DNA from: Balneolales bacterium ANBcel1
GTDB taxonomy: Bacteria > Bacteroidota > Rhodothermia > Balneolales > Natronogracilivirgulaceae
DNA length: 64,000 bases
Direction: 5' to 3'
Assembly: GCA_029688905.1 (NCBI GenBank)
Contig: JARULB010000001.1
Location: 434,001-498,000, forward strand
The notes under the pieces are model-generated. The model worked only from the letters and a program-made list of their open reading frames with translations. It ran no database searches and had not been told where the DNA came from. The position numbers and the translations under genes were made by a program. Below are positions 25,276 through 34,717 of this stretch, piece after piece. Position 1 is the first letter of the stretch; the number at the start of each line of letters is the position of its first letter.

Positions 25276-27825
25276 ATGACCCAGAAAAGTCGCGAGCCAA
25301 AGCCGGATAAAAAAGCCTCCCGCCGATCACGCAGAAATCTGAAACCTGCCGAAAGCATCCACGATTACTGGGAATCGCTCCCCCTGAAATACCGGCACCT
25401 GATTGTGCTGCTGTTTCTGTTCATCGCACCCTCGTTCCTGTTCAGCGAAGTCTATTTCGGCGGCCGGCAGTTCGTCGCCCACGATATCGAACAGTTCCGC
25501 GCCACGGCCCAGTCCGTTATCGAGTACCGCGAGGAAACCGGCGAAAACGCCCTTTGGGCCACCAATATCTTCAGCGGAATGCCCTCCTACACCGTCATCG
25601 GCACCAAGGCGGTCTATCACATCGACACCCTGCTCAGACGGACCTTCAACTCCCTGTTCATCCCCGTTTTCCCGTTTATGATCTGTGCCGGAGGGGTCTA
25701 TTTCTTTTTCTGGCTGATGGGGTACCGGCCGCTGCCCTCGGCACTCGCCGCCCTGGCGATTACGCTGACAACCTACATCCCCATCATTGTGGGGGCAGGC
25801 CACAACTCCAAACTGATCGCCTATTCCTTTATTCCATGGGTGATGGCCGGTTACTGGATGCTGTCACGAAGTGACCGAAAACTGGCCGGGCTCTTCCTCT
25901 TTGCCATCGCGCTCAATTTCACGCTGCGTGCGGAACATGTCCAGGTGCTGTACTATTTCCTGTTTGTCCTGCTCATCTGGTTTGTATACGACGGATTCAC
26001 TGCATGGAAAGAGCAGGTCTGGCCGGCCTGGCTTCGTCGCGCTTCCCTGATGGTACTCGGAGGCCTGCTCGCCCTGGCCGCCAACATCCAGCCGTACTGG
26101 AGCCTGTACGAGTATTCCGCGCACAGCATCCGGGGCGGTTCGGAGATGCGAAGCGAGATGGCTGGCCGTGACGGTCTCGATGTCGACTATGCTTTCGCCT
26201 GGTCGCAGGGCCGGGGCGAGTTGCTTACCCTCATCATACCGGCAAGTTACGGAGGATCCTCGGCGGAAGGCACGTACTGGGGACCAAAATCGTTTACCAG
26301 CGGTCCGCATTACCTCGGCGCCATCGTCTTTCTGATGTTTCTGGTTGGACTGATGAGAGCTCCCGGACGACTCAAATATGTTTTTCTGGGCTCCGGAGGC
26401 CTCGCGCTGCTTTTCTCTCTCGGCGAGAACCTGTACCGCTTTAACTATCTGGCGTTTCAATACCTGCCCTTTTTCGACAAATTTCGCACCCCGGAAATGT
26501 GGCTGATTGTGACGGTCTTCAGCTTTGCCGTCATAGCCGCCATGGGCATGAAATGGTTTCACGACTCCTGGAAAGACGGCTCTCTTACCCTCAAACAGCT
26601 CTATCTGCCCGCAGGGACGGCCCTGGTCATCGCACTCTTCTTTACCGCTTTTTCCGGAACCATCCTCAATTTCGAAAAACCGGGCGAGCACCGCCAGCTG
26701 GCACAGCAGGTCGCCTCACAGCAAAATGTCTCCCCGGACGATCCCCAGGTCCGCCAGTTTGTCAACCGCTACATCGACCAGGAAATCAAGCCCGAACGCC
26801 GGGAGATGGCGGCCTCCGACAGCCGGCGCCTGCTGCTGTACCTCGTGCTGGCATCCGGGCTGCTTGCCGCCACCGCGCGTTTCAACCTGCCGGCCAACTA
26901 TGCGCTTGCAGGTCTCGTACTACTCACAGCCGTTGACCTGGTGCAGGTCGGCGGCCGATATGCCGACAAAAGCGGCCTCGTCCCTTCCGACATGTCGGCC
27001 TATGACGTAATCAACAACAAGGTGCGTTCCGTGGACCGGTTCATTGAGGAGAACAAGCAAGTGGATCAGGCCTGGCCGTGGCGGACACTCCCGCTCTCCG
27101 ACAATCCGTTCAACAACGCCGTACCGGCGGCTTTTGTCTATCCCTCCATCGGCGGCTATTCGGGGGCGAAACTGAGCATTTATCAGGATGTGCTGGACCA
27201 CGCCCTGTATACTGGTCAGGCCGGACTGAACACCGAGCTGCTCAACATGCTCAACACCCGCTTCCTGATCTTCTCCAACCCCATCTCCCTGCCGGGCTGG
27301 GAGGTCGCATACGAAGGACGTGAGGGGGTGGTCATGGAGAACCGGAACGCCCTGCCCAAAGCCTGGTTCGTCGATGAGCTGCTCACCGAAGACCGGCCGG
27401 AGGATGTGATGGCGCAACTCAATCGCTTTGACGCCTCCTCTACTGCCATACTTCTGGCCGATGGCCGCTCCGGCGCGGATGCCGTCCCCGACATCACCCC
27501 TATCGATAACCGAAGCGCCGAGGTAACCGAATACGGTCCGCGGCAGATCCGGCTGCACGTCGAAACCGATGCCCCGTCGTTTCTGGTGATGAGCGAGATC
27601 TACTACCCGGCCGGGTGGTATGCAACGCTGAACGATGAGCCTGTCACAATTCGTCGCACCAACTACATCCTGCGCGGATTTGAAATCCCGCCGGGGCAGC
27701 ATGAGCTTGAGCTTCGCTTCGAGCCCCGCTCCCACATCCTGGGAAGCCGCCTCTCCTGGGTCTTCAACATCGCTATTCTGCTGATCGGTGTCGCCGCACT
27801 CGGCCTTTGGTACCGGAAATCATGA
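25276..27825 (+). CDS. YfhO-family membrane protein
   Basis: An 849-aa polytopic protein. After a basic N-terminal stretch (REPKPDKKASRRSRRN) come about a dozen membrane spans, starting near residue 42. The periplasmic-side loop VAHDIEQFRATAQSVIEYR and IFSGMPSYT match the YfhO family, whose Bacillus and Listeria members glycosylate teichoic acids and which has a GT-C-like fold. A soluble C-terminal domain with beta strands (FLVMSEIYYPAGWYATLNDE) precedes a last span. The frame opens at 25183 but MTQKSREPK at 25276 fits the homology start. The next gene overlaps its stop (ATGA), making this the head of the glycan cluster. Confidence 0.85.
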   Translation: MTQKSREPKPDKKASRRSRRNLKPAESIHDYWESLPLKYRHLIVLLFLFIAPSFLFSEVYFGGRQFVAHDIEQFRATAQSVIEYREETGENALWATNIFSGMPSYTVIGTKAVYHIDTLLRRTFNSLFIPVFPFMICAGGVYFFFWLMGYRPLPSALAALAITLTTYIPIIVGAGHNSKLIAYSFIPWVMAGYWMLSRSDRKLAGLFLFAIALNFTLRAEHVQVLYYFLFVLLIWFVYDGFTAWKEQVWPAWLRRASLMVLGGLLALAANIQPYWSLYEYSAHSIRGGSEMRSEMAGRDGLDVDYAFAWSQGRGELLTLIIPASYGGSSAEGTYWGPKSFTSGPHYLGAIVFLMFLVGLMRAPGRLKYVFLGSGGLALLFSLGENLYRFNYLAFQYLPFFDKFRTPEMWLIVTVFSFAVIAAMGMKWFHDSWKDGSLTLKQLYLPAGTALVIALFFTAFSGTILNFEKPGEHRQLAQQVASQQNVSPDDPQVRQFVNRYIDQEIKPERREMAASDSRRLLLYLVLASGLLAATARFNLPANYALAGLVLLTAVDLVQVGGRYADKSGLVPSDMSAYDVINNKVRSVDRFIEENKQVDQAWPWRTLPLSDNPFNNAVPAAFVYPSIGGYSGAKLSIYQDVLDHALYTGQAGLNTELLNMLNTRFLIFSNPISLPGWEVAYEGREGVVMENRNALPKAWFVDELLTEDRPEDVMAQLNRFDASSTAILLADGRSGADAVPDITPIDNRSAEVTEYGPRQIRLHVETDAPSFLVMSEIYYPAGWYATLNDEPVTIRRTNYILRGFEIPPGQHELELRFEPRSHILGSRLSWVFNIAILLIGVAALGLWYRKS

Positions 27826-29267
27826 CCCCGGCCAAGGACATATCACCACCTACCCATCCACAAAAACAGGAGACGTCCCCCGACGTACTGATTATCACAT
27901 ACTACTGGCCGCCCAGCGGGGGAGCAGGTGTTCAGCGTTTTTTGAAATTCGTGAAATACTTCCGGGAATTCGGCGTCAACCCGATCGTCCTCACCTGCGC
28001 CAACCCGACCTATCCGATCACGGATCACACTTTGGCCGACGATATTCCGGAGGATGTTGCGGTCTTCCGGGCCCGGTCGATTGAGCCTTTCCGGATCTAC
28101 AGCCTGTTCACCGGCACCACACCGGAGAAAGCGGCCAATCCATCCACCGTACTCGGCTCCGGCAAACTCGGACCGGCCTCCAGGCTGGTACGCTGGATCC
28201 GGGCCAATGTGTTCGTTCCCGATGCCCGGCTCGGATGGCTTCCCTTCGCCAAGCGCCGGGCGCTCCGGCTTGTAAAAGAATACGACATCACTACTGTCAT
28301 CACCACGGGGCCGCCCCACTCCACCCATTTTGCAGGAAAATGGCTTCGCCGGAAGGCCGGGGTTCGCTGGATCGCCGATTTCCGGGATCCATGGACCGAC
28401 ATTCACTATAACCGGATGCTGCCAAGAACCGCCTGGATCCGAAGCCGGGACGAACGGCTGGAACGCTCCGTCTTAAACAGCGCGGATGAAGTAACCGTGA
28501 CCGCTCCAGGCACTGCCCGCTATTTTCAGCAGAAAGTGAGCCGTACCTATCACACCATCACCAATGGTTTTGATCCCGATGACTTTGCGGACGCTCCCGC
28601 TGAAAAAGGTGCACCCCGGCCTGTCCGCCAGGACTCCGCCGCATCCGCCGCATCCGCCGCGTCCGCCGCGTCCGCCGCGTCCGATAAACAGACCGTCGCG
28701 GATCCGTTTGTGATACGGCATGTCGGCACCATATCGGAATCATCCGTTCCTTCCCGCCTGCTGGAGGCGCTCGCACAACTGCCCGCAACCCCATACCGGA
28801 TGGAATTTATCGGACCGGTACATGCCGAGCTTGAAAGGCAGATCGCCGATCTCGGGCTGGATGACCGGGTCGCCATCCTCCCTCATGTTCCGCACAGGGA
28901 AGCCACGGCACTGATGCAGCACGCCGACCTGAATGTGGTAGTGGTGCAGCGATCGGATGACAGCCGGATTCTGATTCCCGGAAAACTGTACGATTATCTC
29001 GCGGCAGGCAAACCCGTCCTGGCCATCGGTCCGGTGGACGGCGATACCGCCTCGATCATCCGGGATTGCCGGATCGGGAAAACCTTCGATTATGACGATG
29101 CGGACGGGCCCGGGCAATGGATCCGCACACTGCAGCAGGAAAAACAAAACCCGGGAAGGAACCCTTCGTTTAGCCCGGATGAGCATGCCATCGCACGGTA
29201 CTCACGAAAGGAGCTCACCCGCGCGCTTTGCAACATCATCCATCCACCAAAAAACGTCCAATCATAA
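27822..29267 (+). CDS. Glycosyltransferase family 4
   Basis: A 481-aa cytoplasmic GT-B glycosyltransferase. The N-terminal domain has YYWPPSGGAGVQRFLKFVKY, and the family's central block WIADFRDPWTDIHYNRM is present. The C-terminal nucleotide-sugar domain includes DSRILIPGKLYDYLAAGKPVL. Between the two lies an Ala/Ser linker made by a 9-bp DNA repeat (SAA repeated five times). The ATG at 27822 overlaps the YfhO-like stop, and this fits better than the TTG at 27807. The donor and acceptor are unknown; the context suggests a surface polysaccharide. Confidence 0.88.
   Translation: MTPAKDISPPTHPQKQETSPDVLIITYYWPPSGGAGVQRFLKFVKYFREFGVNPIVLTCANPTYPITDHTLADDIPEDVAVFRARSIEPFRIYSLFTGTTPEKAANPSTVLGSGKLGPASRLVRWIRANVFVPDARLGWLPFAKRRALRLVKEYDITTVITTGPPHSTHFAGKWLRRKAGVRWIADFRDPWTDIHYNRMLPRTAWIRSRDERLERSVLNSADEVTVTAPGTARYFQQKVSRTYHTITNGFDPDDFADAPAEKGAPRPVRQDSAASAASAASAASAASDKQTVADPFVIRHVGTISESSVPSRLLEALAQLPATPYRMEFIGPVHAELERQIADLGLDDRVAILPHVPHREATALMQHADLNVVVVQRSDDSRILIPGKLYDYLAAGKPVLAIGPVDGDTASIIRDCRIGKTFDYDDADGPGQWIRTLQQEKQNPGRNPSFSPDEHAIARYSRKELTRALCNIIHPPKNVQS
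28635..28682 (+). repeat. 9-bp in-frame tandem repeat in the GT4 gene
   Basis: Five copies of TCCGCCGCR run from 28635 to 28679, then a partial TCC. They encode Ser-Ala-Ala repeats in the linker between the two glycosyltransferase lobes. Because the unit is a multiple of three, slippage would change linker length without a frameshift. Confidence 0.85.
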
Positions 29268-29345
29268 CCGGCCAAACCCGAATCAAACATCATCACCCGC
29301 CTGTGACACTCACTGAAATTTCGTGTAGTTCATCGGCAATTTGTT

Positions 29346-32066
29346 ATGACTTATTCTGTACCCGCCATTGTATTTCCCGTTCTTTTTCTGATCGGCAGCT
29401 CTGCAGCCACGTTCGCGTCCGATACGATACCTCCGAACGGGCCGAATCACCCCGAAAAAAATCGGCAGACCGAATCCCCACCGCTTTTCCTCAATGAGAT
29501 CATGGCCTCCAACGGTTCTTCCATTGAGGATGAAGACGGCGACAGCTCCGACTGGATCGAACTGTACTACGACGGGGAGGAACCTCTCTCCCTGCACTAT
29601 GTCGGCCTCACCGACGACCCCTCCAAACGATTTCAGTGGATGTTCCCGGACACCGTCATCCACCCGGGAGAATACCTGCTTGTTTGGGCTTCCGGCAAGG
29701 ACCGTGCGACTCCGGGCGAACCCCTGCACACCAATTTCAGAATCGCGCAGGATGGGGAGGATATCATGCTTTCCCACCCGGTCGAAGGGTTGCTGGATCA
29801 TTTCGAGGCTCGGAGAATCCCGACCGATATTTCGGCCGGCAGAGTGCCCGACGGCTACGGGGACTGGTTCTTTTTCAATCTGCCCACCCCCGGACGCAGC
29901 AACGAAACCCCTGCCTTCGAAGGCATCACCGAACCCGCACTCTTCTCCCACGAAGCCGGATTCTACACAGAAGATTTTCAGCTGGAGGTGGTCCCCAGGG
30001 ACACAAACAGCACTATCCATTTTACACTGGACGGCTCCCGCCCAACCAGCAACTCACCGGTTTTTGACGGTCCGCTGACCGTCCACGACCGATCCGGCGA
30101 AGCCAATGTTTTTTCCACCATTCGCACCAGTGCCAGAACGTTCGACTGGCGGCAATGGCACGAGCCCGACGGTCCCGTTGCCAAGGCTACCATAATCAGA
30201 ACCGTCACCCTCAGGGAAAACCACCTGCCGGTTTATGACAAGCGAACCTACTTTGTGATGAGTGAGGGCGCGGACCGTTATGAGGTGCCGGTAATCTCCA
30301 TCACCACCGACAGCCTGAATCTGTTCGACTACCGTACGGGCATCTACATCCCGGGCATTCACCGCTCGGGGGGCGGTACGGGCAATGAGTTTCAGCGCGG
30401 AAGCGCATGGGAGCGCGAAGCGACTATGGAGTACTTCGATGAAACCGGGGAGCGTGTCCTTCACCAGGATATCGGAATCCGGATACACGGCGGCTTTTCC
30501 CGCGAACTGGCCCAGAAAAGCCTCCGGCTCTATGCGCGTAACGAATATGGCGACAACCGTTTCCGTCATCGCTTCTTCCCCGACCTGGAAGACAGCGTCT
30601 TCAACCGGCTGATTCTTCGCAATGCGGGCAATACCTGGGGCGAGGATATGTTCATGGACGCCGCGGCCCAGTCGCTGGTCAGGCACTTCAACATGGATAC
30701 CCAGGCATACCAGCCGGCCGTGCTTTTCCTGAACGGGGAATACTGGGGAATACACAACATCCGCGAACGCTACGACAAACACTACCTGGAGCGGGTTTAC
30801 GGGATCGATCCGGAGAATATCGATCTGCTGACAAGAGACTGGCAGGTCAAGGAAGGTGACTCGCTCCACTATGTTCAGATGCTGGATTTTGTGCGATCCG
30901 CCGATTTGGGTGATGACGAGGCGATGGCGAAGCTCTCGACCATGATCGACCTGGATAACCTGCTCGATTATTACAGTGCACAGATCTATTTCGGAAACAA
31001 TGACTGGCCCCACAACAACATCGACTTCTGGAGGTCACGCGTGGCCTATGACCCCGATGCGGATCCCGGGCACGACGGACGCTGGCGCTGGCTGATGTTC
31101 GACGTGGACCGTTCGCTGGGGCATGCTACCGGTCCGGAGTTCGACATGATCGCCTGGATGATGCAGCCCGTCATCCGGGAGGAAACCTGGCCCACCGAGC
31201 TTTTTTTGAATCTGATGGAGAACGAGCAGTTCGTCGGAGATTTCATCAACCGGATTGCGGATCATCTCAATACCGCATTCCGCTGCGAACGTGTGGAGCA
31301 GGTCATAGACAGTCTGAAATCCCCCGTAGCCGGCCTCATCGGCGAACATATCCATCGATGGAGCCTTCCCGAGAGTGTCCATGCATGGGAAGGATACGTC
31401 CAGGAGATGTATCGTTACGCCTGCCAACGTCCCGCCTACCTCCGGGATCACCTCAGGGAACATTTCGATATTCCGGATATGCACGTGCTGCGCCTGGAGA
31501 ATTTGGATAGCGGTCATGGCCATATCATCGTAAACAGCATTCCGGTTGCCGGCGATATCCCGGGAATTGCCGATGATCCGGAGGAATGGGCCGGTATCTA
31601 TTTTGACGGCATCCCCATAGAGGTTGCCGCGAGCCCCCGGGACGGGATGCTGTTTGAGGGATGGGTGATCAACGGCGAGTTATCCCCGGTCACCGACACC
31701 CTCATCACCCTTCTCCCGGAAGAGGATCTGCACATTGAGGCGCTGTTTTCGGAACCGACTTCCGCCGACCCCGGCCCGCAGCCCAATCAGATCGCACTGC
31801 ACCAAAACTATCCGAACCCGTTCAACCCTTCCACGACAATCTCTTACGAGCTTTCGGAAAGCAGCGAAGTCCAGCTTGAGGTGTACGACATTCTCGGGCA
31901 AAGGGTGGCGCTGCTGACCGACGAAATACGCAGCGCAGGGACGCATTCCGTCAACTGGGACGCCTCCGGCCTTGCCAGCGGTGTTTACATCATGCAGCTC
32001 ACCGTTTCGGGAGTAGAAGGCGCCGCTGAAGAACAGCACACCGGAAAAATGACGCTGGTCAGATAA
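29346..32066 (+). CDS. Secreted CotH-kinase protein with lamin-tail and T9SS sorting domains
   Basis: A 906-aa T9SS cargo protein. A signal peptide covers residues 1-25. A lamin-tail domain starts near 40 (LFLNEIMASNGSSIEDEDGD), and a chitobiase-type beta module near 205-240 (IHFTLDGSRPTSNS). The CotH-like kinase domain has HGGFSRELAQKSLRLYARNE near 381, YWGIHNIRERYDKHYL, YFGNNDWPHNNIDFW and GRWRWLMFDVDRSLG near 578. The C-terminal sorting domain begins LHQNYPNPFNPSTTI near 818. Bacillus CotH phosphorylates spore-coat proteins; the target here is unknown. It lies between GT4 and the asparagine-synthase-like gene, only 29 bp before the latter, so it belongs to the glycan transcript. Confidence 0.88.
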   Translation: MTYSVPAIVFPVLFLIGSSAATFASDTIPPNGPNHPEKNRQTESPPLFLNEIMASNGSSIEDEDGDSSDWIELYYDGEEPLSLHYVGLTDDPSKRFQWMFPDTVIHPGEYLLVWASGKDRATPGEPLHTNFRIAQDGEDIMLSHPVEGLLDHFEARRIPTDISAGRVPDGYGDWFFFNLPTPGRSNETPAFEGITEPALFSHEAGFYTEDFQLEVVPRDTNSTIHFTLDGSRPTSNSPVFDGPLTVHDRSGEANVFSTIRTSARTFDWRQWHEPDGPVAKATIIRTVTLRENHLPVYDKRTYFVMSEGADRYEVPVISITTDSLNLFDYRTGIYIPGIHRSGGGTGNEFQRGSAWEREATMEYFDETGERVLHQDIGIRIHGGFSRELAQKSLRLYARNEYGDNRFRHRFFPDLEDSVFNRLILRNAGNTWGEDMFMDAAAQSLVRHFNMDTQAYQPAVLFLNGEYWGIHNIRERYDKHYLERVYGIDPENIDLLTRDWQVKEGDSLHYVQMLDFVRSADLGDDEAMAKLSTMIDLDNLLDYYSAQIYFGNNDWPHNNIDFWRSRVAYDPDADPGHDGRWRWLMFDVDRSLGHATGPEFDMIAWMMQPVIREETWPTELFLNLMENEQFVGDFINRIADHLNTAFRCERVEQVIDSLKSPVAGLIGEHIHRWSLPESVHAWEGYVQEMYRYACQRPAYLRDHLREHFDIPDMHVLRLENLDSGHGHIIVNSIPVAGDIPGIADDPEEWAGIYFDGIPIEVAASPRDGMLFEGWVINGELSPVTDTLITLLPEEDLHIEALFSEPTSADPGPQPNQIALHQNYPNPFNPSTTISYELSESSEVQLEVYDILGQRVALLTDEIRSAGTHSVNWDASGLASGVYIMQLTVSGVEGAAEEQHTGKMTLVR

Positions 32067-32095
32067 CCGCAACCTGCAGATAACCCGCCTGCCCC

Positions 32096-33832
32096 ATGAA
32101 GGTTCATATCATTCTTGACGATTCGGCCCGATGGAACCACGAAACAGGTCAACAGCCGCAAAGCCGGGTCTGGTGCCGGTCGGAAGGCGGGCGCGATTCC
32201 GGCCTGACCGGAAAAGTCCGTCGGATTGCGGATGATGACGAGGCAGCGGACCTGTGCAATGGGCTGAAGGGACGATTTGCCTGGATCCGGGAGATGCAGG
32301 ATATCCAGCATCCGGGCGCAAAGGCACAAGTGCGCATTGCCGTCGACTTTCATCGTTCCATTCCCCTTTTCTACGCTATCAACGGCCGGGATGTCTACAT
32401 TGGCGATCAGCCCGACCTCATCCGCCGAAGCCTTCCGGGTTCGGAACCTGACCGTGGGACGGCATCGGAATATCTGGTCCTTGGGTACCTGACCGGATCG
32501 GACACCTTGTTCCGGGGGATCAAACAGGTGGAAGCCGGATCCATCGTGACCATAACAGACGGGGATGATGGGCCGGCAGCCGAAACCACCGGCTATTTCA
32601 CATACCGACACCATTACCGGAATGCGGACCGGAACACCTTGCTCAAGGATCTCGATGATGTGGCTTTACAAACGATGCAGCGGTCCATTGACCATGCGGA
32701 CGGCAGGCCGGTCATTCTCCCCCTCAGCGGCGGCCATGATTCCCGCCTGATCGCCCTTCTGCTTCACCGGCTCAACTACCGGGATGTCATCTGCTATTCC
32801 TATGGCAAGCAGGGGAGTCCGGAAATGAAGCTGAGCCGGGAGATTGCGGAGGCCCTGGGTTACCGGTGGATCGGCGTACCCTATACCCGGAAAAAATGGC
32901 GTGACTGGTTCAACCGGCCGGAACGCAAGAGATATTACAAGAAAGCGGCGCGGCCGGCCGGTATCCCGAATATCCAGGAATGGGTTGCCGTCGGTGAGCT
33001 GAGATCCGGCGGCACCGTACCCGACGACAGCCTGTTCATGTCGGGCCACTTTGGCGACGCCCTGGTCGGGGGCAAGGGGATCTACGACACCTACACCTAT
33101 CGGGAACACCCTGAAACCCATCCGGATACGATTCTTCGCCACATCTTCCACTACCATTACTATCTCTGGGACTGGTCCGCTTACCGGGATGTTCTGGAGC
33201 CTTTTTTCCGGGATCGTATCCTCCGGTTGCTGCAGCCGATCGATGCCTATCCCGACAGCCCCAGCGCATGCGAAGCCTGGAATATCCGTGAACGGCAATC
33301 CAAGTTCATTATCAACAGCGGGCGTATCTACGATTTTTTCGGCTACGATTGGCTGATGCCCTACTGTGACCCGGACTACATGCGGTTCTGGCTGGAAATC
33401 CCGCTTGCCTTCCGACACGACAAAAACCTCTATACCAGCTACATCGACCGGCTTTCGCCCTTCAACACTCCCACCCACAACCCGGGCAAGGCGATCATCG
33501 CCGTGAGGGAGACTATCCGGAAAACCCCTCTTTTCCGGCCGTCGCGAGCCCTGTACAACAAATGGGCCGCCCGAAGGCGCCGTAAAAAAGAGTACGAAAC
33601 CCATCCGATGGCCTGGTACGGAATGATGAGGGAAACCGATTTCAGAAAACTGTACACCGGCAGTGAAAACATCAATTCGTTTCAGTCACTGGAATTGCTG
33701 CGCACGATATTTGAAAACGGTTATCTTTCTGTGGATGACATCCTGCACCAAAGCTATAAAGCCCTTGCCAGGAGTCCTTTGAAGCAACCGGACGGTGAAC
33801 GGCCGTCCGACGATTCCCGAATACCTTCATGA
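32096..33832 (+). CDS. Asparagine-synthase-like amidotransferase protein
   Basis: A 578-aa protein with the C-terminal ATP-pyrophosphatase domain of AsnB (PP-loop ILPLSGGHDSRLIALLLHRL near residue 208). A degenerate N-terminal glutaminase-like domain begins MKVHIILDDS; the N-terminal nucleophilic Cys2 of true glutamine-hydrolysing enzymes is absent. Such AsnB-like proteins are frequent in polysaccharide and secondary-metabolite clusters, where they may amidate sugars or act on other carboxylates with free ammonia. Its stop overlaps the next gene start by 4 bp. The exact reaction is unknown. Confidence 0.85.
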   Translation: MKVHIILDDSARWNHETGQQPQSRVWCRSEGGRDSGLTGKVRRIADDDEAADLCNGLKGRFAWIREMQDIQHPGAKAQVRIAVDFHRSIPLFYAINGRDVYIGDQPDLIRRSLPGSEPDRGTASEYLVLGYLTGSDTLFRGIKQVEAGSIVTITDGDDGPAAETTGYFTYRHHYRNADRNTLLKDLDDVALQTMQRSIDHADGRPVILPLSGGHDSRLIALLLHRLNYRDVICYSYGKQGSPEMKLSREIAEALGYRWIGVPYTRKKWRDWFNRPERKRYYKKAARPAGIPNIQEWVAVGELRSGGTVPDDSLFMSGHFGDALVGGKGIYDTYTYREHPETHPDTILRHIFHYHYYLWDWSAYRDVLEPFFRDRILRLLQPIDAYPDSPSACEAWNIRERQSKFIINSGRIYDFFGYDWLMPYCDPDYMRFWLEIPLAFRHDKNLYTSYIDRLSPFNTPTHNPGKAIIAVRETIRKTPLFRPSRALYNKWAARRRRKKEYETHPMAWYGMMRETDFRKLYTGSENINSFQSLELLRTIFENGYLSVDDILHQSYKALARSPLKQPDGERPSDDSRIPS

Positions 33833-34710
33833 AATACCTCATTATCACACCGGCCTTCAATGAAGCCGGCAACATCGCCGGATTCATCCGGTCGGTTGCG
33901 GCTCAGACCCGCAAGCCGGTGGAGCTGGTTATCGTTAATGACAACTCGACGGACGACACCCTCGCCGTTGCCGAAGAAGCGGCCGGCGGGCACTCCTGGA
34001 TCCGCGTGGTCAACCGCCGGTCGCGGCCGGAACATATCACCGGATCGAAAGTGGCCGAAGCTTTCCTCTACGGAATAGCGCAAATAACAGATCCTTTGCC
34101 TGATGTGATAGTGAAGCTGGACGCCGACCTGGTGCTGCCCCCCCATTATTTCGAAACTGTCCTGCGACAGTTTGAACAAAACCCCAAAACCGGCATTTGC
34201 GGCGGGGTCTGTGCCATCCGTAAGGGAGAGCTTCTCAAGCCGGAAATCCTGACCGACCGCTTTCATGTGCGGGGAGCGCTTAAGGCGTATCGAAGAGAAT
34301 GTTACGAACAGATCGGCGGCATTCGTCCGGTGTACGGCTGGGATACCCTTGACGAGCTGCTGGCGGCCTGCCATGGTTGGGATACGGTGGTACTGCCCGA
34401 TCTCTGTGTGGAGCACCGGGCGCCCACCGGTAACCGGACCCGCTCCCTGAAGCTCCATATGATGACCGGCGAGCTGTTCTACCGGCTCGGTTACGGACCG
34501 GTTATTTCGCTGCTCGCCTCGGCCAAGCGCTGCACCATGCACCCCTTCGGCATTTCAGCACTTATCAGCTGGATTGGTTACCTTTGGGCTTCACTCGGCA
34601 GGCCTTCCCGGTATGTTGACCGCTCACAGGCAAAATGTATCCGCCGGCTTCGGTACCGCCGCATTCTGAAAAAAATCACCGGTTCCACCCCAACGCACGG
34701 AAGCACGTAA
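33829..34710 (+). CDS. Glycosyltransferase family 2
   Basis: A 293-aa GT-A glycosyltransferase. It opens YLIITPAFNEAGNIAGFIRS, has VIVNDNSTDDT, and the metal-binding DxD-type VIVKLDADLVLP near residue 92. FHVRGALKAYRRECYEQIGG and YGWDTLDELLA follow, the latter with the acidic catalytic pair position. A short hydrophobic C-terminal segment (ALISWIGYLWASLG) may anchor it. Translationally coupled to the asparagine-synthase-like gene by ATGA, and 7 bp from the flippase. Confidence 0.9.
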   Translation: MKYLIITPAFNEAGNIAGFIRSVAAQTRKPVELVIVNDNSTDDTLAVAEEAAGGHSWIRVVNRRSRPEHITGSKVAEAFLYGIAQITDPLPDVIVKLDADLVLPPHYFETVLRQFEQNPKTGICGGVCAIRKGELLKPEILTDRFHVRGALKAYRRECYEQIGGIRPVYGWDTLDELLAACHGWDTVVLPDLCVEHRAPTGNRTRSLKLHMMTGELFYRLGYGPVISLLASAKRCTMHPFGISALISWIGYLWASLGRPSRYVDRSQAKCIRRLRYRRILKKITGSTPTHGST

Positions 34711-34717
34711 CCATACA

